This document shows positions 1 to 7,059 of a DNA stretch of 64,000 nt, one piece after another (position 1 is the first letter of the stretch; the number at the start of each line of letters is the position of its first letter). Made by a program: the position numbers and the translations under genes. This DNA comes from Flavobacterium sp. LHD-80 (lineage in GTDB: Bacteria > Bacteroidota > Bacteroidia > Flavobacteriales > Flavobacteriaceae), in contig NZ_JAVFVS010000010.1 in NCBI RefSeq assembly GCF_030929605.1, forward strand, positions 62,001-126,000. Reading direction: 5' to 3'. The notes under the pieces are model-generated. The model had not been told where the DNA came from, ran no database searches, and saw only the letters and a program-made list of their open reading frames with translations.

Positions 1-96
1 TCACACACAGCGACATACTTATCAATTAAATTCTATTCTAAAAACACTGACCAAAGTATAATTTAAAGCTTCAAAATCAACCAAAAACCTATTAAT

Positions 97-564
97 ATGA
101 AATCAAAAAGTGGCGCTATTTTTATAGCTGGATTAATTGCCGGAACATTAGACATTGTTGCAGCAATTACCATTTATGCAGGTATTCTAAACAAAACAAC
201 CGGAATTAAAATTTTACAGTCAATTGCTAGTGGTATCTTTAAAAAAGAAGCGTATAGCGGAGGCGCTCAAATGGCACTTTACGGCCTTTTACTTCATTAT
301 TTTATTGCTTTTACTTTTGCTTGGTTTTATTTTACCGTTTTTCCATATTTTTCATTTCTGAAAAAAAATACATTGCTCTCTGGAGTAATTTATGGCATAT
401 TTGTCTGGATCATTATGAATTTAGTTGTACTTCCTGTAGTGTTTCCAGTGCTTCCTGAAAAACATTTGGATTTTCCATTATTCTTATCTATTATAATTTT
501 GATATTTTGTATCGGAATTCCAATTGCATTTATTCATAAAAAATATCAATCACTTCGAAGCTGA
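97..564 (+). CDS. Small four-helix membrane protein of unknown function
   Basis: This encodes a 155-residue, very hydrophobic protein with about four membrane segments (roughly residues 5-27, 62-86, 93-118 and 126-148) and a short basic tail. The segment order and small size suggest an integral inner-membrane protein, but I do not recognise a family or any catalytic motif. It stands alone: the upstream 96 bases hold no gene and a strong hairpin follows the stop codon, so it is probably a single-gene transcript. The ATG at 97 is the first start in a clean frame. The coding call is firm because of the protein-like composition; the function is unknown. Confidence 0.8.
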   Translation: MKSKSGAIFIAGLIAGTLDIVAAITIYAGILNKTTGIKILQSIASGIFKKEAYSGGAQMALYGLLLHYFIAFTFAWFYFTVFPYFSFLKKNTLLSGVIYGIFVWIIMNLVVLPVVFPVLPEKHLDFPLFLSIIILIFCIGIPIAFIHKKYQSLRS

Positions 565-581
565 TTTTAAAAAATAAAAAA

Positions 582-616
582 AACGCGAAACCAACTATTT
601 TGATTTCGCGTTTTTC
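582..616. terminator. Bidirectional terminator between convergent genes
   Basis: AACGCGAAA at 582-590 pairs with TTTCGCGTT at 604-612, and T-rich DNA follows on both strands. It lies between the end of the four-helix protein gene and the end of the DUF1328 miniprotein gene on the other strand. Confidence 0.8.
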
Positions 617-618
617 AT

Positions 619-786
619 TTAATGCGATATTGTTATTCGTCCTATTATTACAGTAATAGTAGTCAATATAAAAAAAATAAAGAAAAACAATTGCGCAATA
701 CCCTCGAATCCGCTCTCAATTCCTCCAAAACCAAATATTCCGGCAATAACTGTCAGAAAAACAAAACTTACTGTCCAATGTGACAT
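619..786 (-). CDS. DUF1328 family membrane miniprotein
   Basis: Reading the minus strand from the ATG at 784-786 gives a 55-residue protein ending at the TAA at 619-621. It starts MSHWTVSFVF and carries the family-like core 'IAGIFGFGGIESGFEGIAQ' followed by a run of Phe/Ile, so it has two membrane helices. This matches the length and the GFGGI...GIA pattern of the DUF1328 (YtjA-like) family, whose role is unknown; in other bacteria members are often stress-linked (family knowledge, not visible here). It is convergent with the preceding gene and shares its terminator. Confidence 0.82.
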   Translation of the reverse strand: MSHWTVSFVFLTVIAGIFGFGGIESGFEGIAQLFFFIFFILTTITVIIGRITISH

Positions 787-1050
787 AAGGCATCTTTTTT
801 ACTTGAAACATTCCTTTTAATACTCGCTTTAATCTTTTGCAAAAGTCACTTCTTATTTCTTTTCATATGAACTTTAGAAGTTTTTTTATAGACATAATAA
901 GCTAAAAATGAAAACACTGGAGCAATGTTTTATAATTCAATTTTTGTCTTTACAAAATTCCCATTTATAAGTGATTGAGTTATTTTTTTGATCGATTGGA
1001 TCAATTGTCCCTCTGTTTCTAAAGTAATTTTAGATGAAAATTGAAAAAGT
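787..1050. other. Intergenic region with a possible operator dyad
   Basis: No gene is seen. The only structured element is an interrupted dyad, TTGATC (988-993) and GATCAA (999-1004), about 47 bases before the GH130 start. It could be an operator for the GH130-glycosyltransferase pair, but this is a guess from symmetry and position. I found no clear TAnnTTTG promoter box. Confidence 0.25.
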
Positions 1051-2130
1051 ATGGAAATTGTAGCTTCAAAAAGCTTAACCGCTGTAAAACATGGTGTCAT
1101 TTTAGAGAAAACAGAACGAGCTTTTGAAGAACTTGGTGTTCTAAATCCGGCTATTTATCAAGATGGCAACAACGTTCATATGTTTTATAGAGCTGCAAAA
1201 AGAGGAAATTTTTCAACTATAGGCTATTGTCGATTTGAAGGCCCAAAAAATTTAGTAGAACGCCATACAGAACCTTTTTTTGTTCCCGAATACATTTATG
1301 AAATTCATGGTGTTGAAGATCCAAGAGTTGTAAAAATTGACGATAAATTCTACATGACCTATGTTACATATGACGGAATCAATGCGTGTGGTGCTTTGGC
1401 AACATCAAAAGATTTGACTTCTTTTAAAAAGAAAGGAATCATTACTCCTAAATTTATTTTAAACGAATTTACAAATCTGATACGCAAACACTTACAAATT
1501 CCAAGCATTGCAAAAATATTAGCTTTCAATACAGCAAGAAATTATCCGCTGACAGAAACAATGAAAGAAAATTTATATGTCTGGGATAAAAATGTAGTTC
1601 TTTTTCCTAAAAAAATTGACGGAAAATTCATAGCTTTACATAGATTATTTCCTTCGATTCAAATATTTTCTTTTGAAAAAAAAACCGATCTGACGGTTGA
1701 ATTTTGGAAAGACTACATCAAAAACTTACCAGACCATATTATTCTGGAACCAAAATATGAACATGAAACCAGTCATATTGGTCCAGGTGCCCCGCCCATT
1801 GAAACTGAAGACGGTTGGTTGTTAATTTATCACGCTGCCGAAAAACGTGAAAAGGGTCTTGTTTATCATGCATGCGCCGCTTTATTGGATTTAAAAGATC
1901 CCTCAAAAGTACTGTCACGATTAACAAAACCAATTATTACGCCTTCAGAACATTATGAAAGACACGGTTATGTAAATTATGTGGTCTTCCCCACCGGAAC
2001 TGCCATTTTTGATGACCTTCTTTATATTTATTACGGTGCCGCCGATGACAAAATTGCGGTGGCTTCATTGAACCTCAACGACTTATTAACTGAATTAAAA
2101 CAGAATTCCCATGAAGACGATATCCAATAA
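1051..2130 (+). CDS. GH130 family beta-mannoside phosphorylase/hydrolase-like protein
   Basis: This 359-residue protein has the five-bladed-propeller style of glycoside hydrolase family 130: repeated 'YQDGNNVHMFYRA', 'DDKFYMTYVTYDG' and 'EDGWLLIYHA' strand motifs, and the GVEDPR motif (residues 87-92), whose Asp is the usual catalytic acid of the family. Family members mostly phosphorolyse beta-mannosides, and some hydrolyse them. No signal peptide is visible, so it should be cytoplasmic, as phosphorylases usually are. Its last 20 bases overlap the start of the glycosyltransferase gene, so the two are co-translated and probably act on the same mannose-type oligosaccharide. The exact substrate cannot be read from the sequence. 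Confidence 0.85.
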   Translation: MEIVASKSLTAVKHGVILEKTERAFEELGVLNPAIYQDGNNVHMFYRAAKRGNFSTIGYCRFEGPKNLVERHTEPFFVPEYIYEIHGVEDPRVVKIDDKFYMTYVTYDGINACGALATSKDLTSFKKKGIITPKFILNEFTNLIRKHLQIPSIAKILAFNTARNYPLTETMKENLYVWDKNVVLFPKKIDGKFIALHRLFPSIQIFSFEKKTDLTVEFWKDYIKNLPDHIILEPKYEHETSHIGPGAPPIETEDGWLLIYHAAEKREKGLVYHACAALLDLKDPSKVLSRLTKPIITPSEHYERHGYVNYVVFPTGTAIFDDLLYIYYGAADDKIAVASLNLNDLLTELKQNSHEDDIQ

Positions 2131-4381
2131 ATCCAAAATAGTTTTTTTATCTACTTTCCCGCCAACGCAATGTGGCATAGCAACTTATACACAGGATACC
2201 ATCAAAGGAATCACAGATGTTTACGGTAAATCGATCAAATGCGAAATTTGTGAACTTGTCGATAAGCCAAAAGAAAAACCTACACAAGCATTTACTTTAA
2301 ACACAAAAAACAGAGAAGAATATGCTAAAGTTGCAGAAGAAATCAATAATGATGAAACTGTGAAACTAGTTCATATTCAGCATGAATTTGGTTTGTTTTC
2401 AGGAAATTATGGAGATTATCTTTTAGACTTTTTAAATGCGATCAAAAAGCCGGTGACTTTTACCTTTCACAGCGTAATCCCTACTCCAAATAATGAATTG
2501 AAAACGTTCGTAAAATTATTATTGAGTTACAGTAATTCGGTTTTTGTGATGACAAACAAATCAAAAGAAATTTTGATCAACGATTATGAAATCGACGAAA
2601 AAATAATCACTTGCGTACCACACGGAACTCACATTGTTGTTTATGAAACTCCAGCTCAGGCAAAAGAAAAATTAAATATTGCGGATCGATTAGTGCTTTC
2701 AACTTTCGGACTTTTGGGCGAAGGAAAAAATATCGAAACTGGTTTACAGGCGCTTCCAAAAATTATTGAAAAAGCACCAAATGCCTTGTATTTAATTATT
2801 GGTAAAACACACCCAAATTTAATTAAAGATGGCGTTGATGCTTACCGTGATAAACTGGAAGGAATTGTTGCAGATTTAAAACTAGAAAATAACGTTCGTT
2901 TTGTGAATCAATATTTAGATACGGATGCACTTTTAGAATATCTGAAAGCAACCGATATTTATATGTTTACTTCTAAAGATCCAAATCAGGCAGTAAGCGG
3001 CACTTTTGCTTATGCGATGAGTTGCGCTTGTCCAATTGTAGCTTCAAAAATTCCGCATACAAAAGAAGTCTTAACGTCAGATTCAGGAATATTAGTTGAT
3101 ATTGGAAATGTTGATCAATTTGCAGAAGCAGCAATTAAACTAATTTCTGACGAAAATTTACGACACGAAATGGGGATCCAATCGTTTACTAAAATGCGCG
3201 CATCTTCTTGGGAAAACGCCGCCATTACACATATTAATACCTATAAAAAATTAATTGAAAATCCGTCAGAAATCAAACACAGTTATCCGGCAATTCAATT
3301 AAATCATATCAAAAAATTGACCACAGAACTTGGAATTATTCAATTCAGTAAAATTTCTATTCCGGATTTAGATTCAGGATATACTTTAGATGATAATGCT
3401 AGAGCATTAATTGCTTTTTGTATGCATTATAGATTAACTCAAGATAAAGATGATTTAGCTTATATTTTAATCTATTTAGATTTTATTCAACGTTGTCAAA
3501 AACCAAAAGGCGATTTCATCAATTATGTAGATCAGGAAAACCGTGAGCATATTGAACAAAATGCCGAGGTTAATTTAGAAGATTCAAATGCAAGAGCAAT
3601 CTGGGCGCTCGGAACAGTAGTTTCTCTTTCAGATATTCTTCCTGAAGCTATTACTAAAAAAGCAACAAAATGTTTATTGAACTCTTTAAAATGGGCAGAG
3701 ACTATTCAATCACCACGATCTATTGGCTTCGCAACAAAAGGTTTGTATTTATATCACACTGCAATTCCTAATTTGTACGTTGCGGCTATCATCAATAAGT
3801 TAAATGCAAAATTATTGGCTAATTATGAGGATACAGCTTCTGAAGACTGGCAATGGTTTGAAAATTATTTAACGTACGGAAATGGAGTTCTTCCAGAATC
3901 AATGCTTTACGCTTATTTAATTACCAATAAACCTATTTACAAAAAAGTAGCTTTAGACTCATTGGATTTCTTAATTTCTAAAACATTTGTAAATGGCAAT
4001 TTTAAAGCAATTTCAAATCAAAGTTGGCATCATAAAGGTTCAGAACCAAGTCAATACGGCGAACAACCAATTGATGTTACCTATACAATTCAAACATTAA
4101 ATAGTTTTTATGACGCGTTTAAAACACCGCACTACAAAAAGAAAATGAAAGCGGCGTTTAACTGGTTTTTAGGCAAAAATCATTTAAACCAAATTATGTA
4201 CAATCCTGTAAGTGGCGGTGGTTATGACGGACTTGAAAAAGAAAATATCAATTTAAATCAAGGCGCTGAATCGACTGTATGTTTTATTACAGCACGATTA
4301 TTAATGGAAAAATTAGCTTTATCACAGTCACGAGTTATTCCGCTAATGAAAACTCGAACTGGAATTGCAATCAATTCATAA
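2111..4381 (+). CDS. Two-domain protein: GT4-type glycosyltransferase plus alpha-helical C-terminal domain
   Basis: Residues 1 to about 370 form a GT-B fold glycosyltransferase of the GT4 group, with 'STFPPTQCGIATYTQ' at the start, 'HIQHEFGLFSGNYGD', 'CVPHGTH' and 'STFGLLGEGKN'. The usual E-x7-E nucleotide-sugar motif is not evident: the site reads 'NQAVSGTFAYAMSCACP'. Residues from about 390 to 756 are helical with repeating 'DDNARALIAF', 'EDSNARAIWALG' and 'GAESTVCFITARLL' patterns, suggesting an alpha/alpha-toroid domain like those of glycan-processing enzymes. The start overlaps the GH130 gene by 20 bases and a terminator follows. I infer a synthesis/phosphorolysis pair for a mannose-containing glycan. 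Confidence 0.8.
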   Translation: MKTISNKSKIVFLSTFPPTQCGIATYTQDTIKGITDVYGKSIKCEICELVDKPKEKPTQAFTLNTKNREEYAKVAEEINNDETVKLVHIQHEFGLFSGNYGDYLLDFLNAIKKPVTFTFHSVIPTPNNELKTFVKLLLSYSNSVFVMTNKSKEILINDYEIDEKIITCVPHGTHIVVYETPAQAKEKLNIADRLVLSTFGLLGEGKNIETGLQALPKIIEKAPNALYLIIGKTHPNLIKDGVDAYRDKLEGIVADLKLENNVRFVNQYLDTDALLEYLKATDIYMFTSKDPNQAVSGTFAYAMSCACPIVASKIPHTKEVLTSDSGILVDIGNVDQFAEAAIKLISDENLRHEMGIQSFTKMRASSWENAAITHINTYKKLIENPSEIKHSYPAIQLNHIKKLTTELGIIQFSKISIPDLDSGYTLDDNARALIAFCMHYRLTQDKDDLAYILIYLDFIQRCQKPKGDFINYVDQENREHIEQNAEVNLEDSNARAIWALGTVVSLSDILPEAITKKATKCLLNSLKWAETIQSPRSIGFATKGLYLYHTAIPNLYVAAIINKLNAKLLANYEDTASEDWQWFENYLTYGNGVLPESMLYAYLITNKPIYKKVALDSLDFLISKTFVNGNFKAISNQSWHHKGSEPSQYGEQPIDVTYTIQTLNSFYDAFKTPHYKKKMKAAFNWFLGKNHLNQIMYNPVSGGGYDGLEKENINLNQGAESTVCFITARLLMEKLALSQSRVIPLMKTRTGIAINS

Positions 4382-4421
4382 TGCAACGGCAAAGCTGACC
4401 AAAATTCTTTTTAAACCCTTA

Positions 4422-4450
4422 AAATCCCTTTCTTAATGAAAGGGATTTTT
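4422..4450 (+). terminator. Terminator of the GH130-glycosyltransferase operon
   Basis: AATCCCTTTC pairs with GAAAGGGATT around a five-base loop and is followed by a T run. It lies about 40 bases after the glycosyltransferase stop. Confidence 0.88.
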
Positions 4451-4641
4451 TGTTTTAAGCACTTGAAAACGTAGCTAAAACCGAATTATTGTATTCAAAT
4501 GAAAATTATATAAGCTTCCAAAAAAGTTGTGTAAAATATTTTAACAAGTATAGGAGTAATTTTAATATATAATTACAAAAGGATTATAAAACTGTTAAAA
4601 AACTGATTTGCATTATGTTTTAACTTTTAAACAACATTATT

Positions 4642-5400
4642 TTGATTCTCAGCTTAAAAAATACATTCTCACAAATTGGCACTGCAACATTGTTTGCGAC
4701 GCGATTTTTTAAGGAACTTTTAATTCCTCCGTACGAGGCAAAAGAGTTCTTAAAACAATGTTATATCATTGGTTATAAATCGTTGCCTTTAGTTGCCATA
4801 ACTGGTTTTATAATGGGATTGGTATTAACAATACAGTCACGACCTACTTTAGTAACATTTGGCGCCGAAAGCTGGCTTCCGGGAATGGTGGCACTTTCGC
4901 TAATTCGTGAAATTGCTCCAGTAATAACAGCCTTAATCTGTGCCGGAAAAATTTCATCTGGAATTGGTGCCGAATTAGGTTCTATGAAAGTAACCGAACA
5001 AATTGACGCCATGGAAGTTTCAGCCATTAATCCTTATAATTATTTGGTCGTAACCAGAATAGCTGCTTGTACATTAATGGTTCCAATATTAGTGATTTTT
5101 GCAGATGCAGTTGGAATTATTGGCGGCTATGCTGGAATAAACATTCACGGTGATGTTAATTTCTATCGTTATCTAACTCAGATTATTCAGTCATTAGAAT
5201 TTTCAGATTTGATTCCGGCCACGATCAAAACATTTTTCTTTGGTTTCTTCATCGGTATGATTGGATGCTTTAAAGGATTTAATGCGGCAAACGGAACAGA
5301 AAGTGTGGGACGTGCTGCAAACTCGGCAGTAGTCACAGCTTCTTTAAGCATTTTTATTATTGATATGATCGCAGTACAACTAACTGATTTAATTTATTAA
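4642..5400 (+). CDS. mlaE: MlaE family ABC transporter permease
   Basis: This 252-residue protein is the membrane subunit of an MCE-type lipid ABC transporter of the inner membrane. The family signature 'EQIDAMEVSAINPYNYLV' and the 'REIAPVITALICAGKISSGIGAELGSM' style loop are present, with five or six membrane segments. The only plausible start is TTG at 4642; no in-frame ATG exists upstream, and the N-terminus MILSLKNTFSQIG fits the family. It begins a tight operon: the ATPase starts two bases after its stop. Known homologues move phospholipids between inner and outer membrane with MlaF and MlaD. Confidence 0.92.
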   Translation: MILSLKNTFSQIGTATLFATRFFKELLIPPYEAKEFLKQCYIIGYKSLPLVAITGFIMGLVLTIQSRPTLVTFGAESWLPGMVALSLIREIAPVITALICAGKISSGIGAELGSMKVTEQIDAMEVSAINPYNYLVVTRIAACTLMVPILVIFADAVGIIGGYAGINIHGDVNFYRYLTQIIQSLEFSDLIPATIKTFFFGFFIGMIGCFKGFNAANGTESVGRAANSAVVTASLSIFIIDMIAVQLTDLIY

Positions 5401-5402
5401 AA

Positions 5403-6182
5403 ATGATTAAAGAAGAAAAAAATAGCAAACAAAAATCGAAAGATAAAAAACAGACTCCCATTATTGAGATCAAGGATCTGCGTAAAACTTTTGGCAAAGA
5501 TAACGAAGTTCTAAAAGGCGTAAATCTTACGGTAAATAAGGGTGAAGATTTGGTGATTTTAGGACGATCTGGTTCAGGAAAATCAGTTACCATAAAATGT
5601 ATCGTCGGATTAATAAATCCTGATCAGGGCGAGATAAAAGTTTTTGATGAAAACGTATTAGATCTCAGCAAAATCGAACTCAATAAACTGAGAGTTAAAA
5701 TTGGTTTTTTGTTCCAAAGTGCCGCTTTATACGACTCAATGTCGGTGAGAGAAAATCTTGCTTTTACACTTAGAGCCCACAAACGAGATTTGAGTGCTGA
5801 TGAAGTCGAAAATGAAGTTATAGAAGCGCTTGATAATGTTGGTTTAAGCGATGCAATTGATAAAATGCCTGCCGAATTATCTGGCGGAATGCGAAAAAGA
5901 ATTGGCTTGGCAAGAACACTGATTTTAAAACCCGAAATCATTTTATACGACGAACCCACAACAGGATTAGATACGATTACATCACGAGAAATAAGCGAAC
6001 TAATTCTGGATATAAAACACAAACAAAAAACCTCATCGATCATTATTACGCATGATATGGCCTGCGCCAAATTGACTGCCGACCGAATTATGGTTTTAAA
6101 AGATGGAGTCATCCACGCCGAAGGAACTTATGAAGAACTTGAAAAAGATGAAGACGAATGGGTACGCTCATTTTTTGAATAA
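5403..6182 (+). CDS. mlaF: MlaF family ABC transporter ATP-binding protein
   Basis: This 259-residue ATPase energises the MlaE permease. It shows Walker A GRSGSGKS (residues 54-61), the signature LSGGMRKR (159-166) with the Met-Arg variant typical of MlaF, Walker B IILYDEP (179-185) and a switch His in 'IIITHDM'. The first 15 residues are lysine-rich and lie outside the domain. It starts two bases after the permease stop and is followed after 22 bases by the MCE protein, so the three are one operon. Confidence 0.93.
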   Translation: MIKEEKNSKQKSKDKKQTPIIEIKDLRKTFGKDNEVLKGVNLTVNKGEDLVILGRSGSGKSVTIKCIVGLINPDQGEIKVFDENVLDLSKIELNKLRVKIGFLFQSAALYDSMSVRENLAFTLRAHKRDLSADEVENEVIEALDNVGLSDAIDKMPAELSGGMRKRIGLARTLILKPEIILYDEPTTGLDTITSREISELILDIKHKQKTSSIIITHDMACAKLTADRIMVLKDGVIHAEGTYEELEKDEDEWVRSFFE

Positions 6183-6204
6183 AGCAAAATAAATTGTAGA
6201 AATC

Positions 6205-7047
6205 ATGGAAAAGGAATCTGGATATACTTGGAAATTAGGAATGTTTGTATCAGTTGGTCTGCTGCTATTTATTATGGCCATTTATTTTATTGGAAAACAA
6301 AAAAATCTTTTTGGTTCAACATTTCATATCAGTTCAAAATTTAAAACTGTAAGTGGTTTGGAAGTCGGAAACAATGTTCGTTTTTCAGGTATCAACATTG
6401 GAACTGTAGAAGAAATCAGAATTATAAACGATTCTTCTGTAGTCGTTTCAATGGTCATTAAAGAAGAAGTTCGAAAATTCATAAAAACCGATGCTCGCGC
6501 AGGTATTGGCTCTGATGGTTTAATGGGCGACAAAGTGTTGACTATTTCTCCTGGAGAAAAATCGACAAAAATTATTGAGAACAATGGCGCCATCGCTTCG
6601 ATTGATGGAATCGAAATGAATGACATCATGAAAAGTGTCAAAAAAAGTGTTGACAACGTTGGCGTAATTTCAGAAGAACTAGCCATTTTCAGCCATAGTA
6701 TGAACAACGGAAACGGTGCTTTGGCAAGATTAGTTCGTGATGATAAAATGGCAAACAGTGTTACAAATACGCTTTCGAACTTAGAAAGTGGCACCAAAGG
6801 CTTTAGTGATAATATGGAAGCGGCAAAAAGCAATTTCCTTTTTAGAGGCTACTTCAAGAAAAAAGAGAAAGAAAAAGCTAAAAAACAAGAAGAAATAAAA
6901 GAAAAACAAGAAGACGCTCAAAAAGAAAAAGAAGAAAAAGCCAAAGAAGAAAAAGAAAAACAGGAAAAAGCAGCTAAAGAAGAAAAAGCAAAACAGGAAA
7001 AGCAAAAAGAACAAGAAGCTAAAAAAGAGCCTGAAAAAAAACAATAA
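6205..7047 (+). CDS. mlaD: MCE (MlaD) domain protein with charged C-terminal tail
   Basis: This 280-residue protein has one N-terminal membrane anchor (about residues 12-31) and an MCE domain (about 38-118, with 'VSGLEVGNNVRFSGINIGTV' at its start). This is the periplasmic lipid-binding subunit of the MlaEFD complex. After about residue 215 the protein turns into a Lys/Glu/Gln-rich low-complexity tail of some 65 residues that may form a single long helix. It follows mlaF and precedes the AsmA-like gene by 12 bases. Only one MCE domain is seen, and neither MlaA, MlaB nor MlaC is encoded nearby. Confidence 0.92.
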   Translation: MEKESGYTWKLGMFVSVGLLLFIMAIYFIGKQKNLFGSTFHISSKFKTVSGLEVGNNVRFSGINIGTVEEIRIINDSSVVVSMVIKEEVRKFIKTDARAGIGSDGLMGDKVLTISPGEKSTKIIENNGAIASIDGIEMNDIMKSVKKSVDNVGVISEELAIFSHSMNNGNGALARLVRDDKMANSVTNTLSNLESGTKGFSDNMEAAKSNFLFRGYFKKKEKEKAKKQEEIKEKQEDAQKEKEEKAKEEKEKQEKAAKEEKAKQEKQKEQEAKKEPEKKQ

Positions 7048-7059
7048 AATTTCTACGCC

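Noticed and set aside
6781..7044. Minus-strand frame made almost only of Phe/Leu
   Set aside because: It is the mirror of the Lys/Glu-rich tail of MlaD, not a gene.
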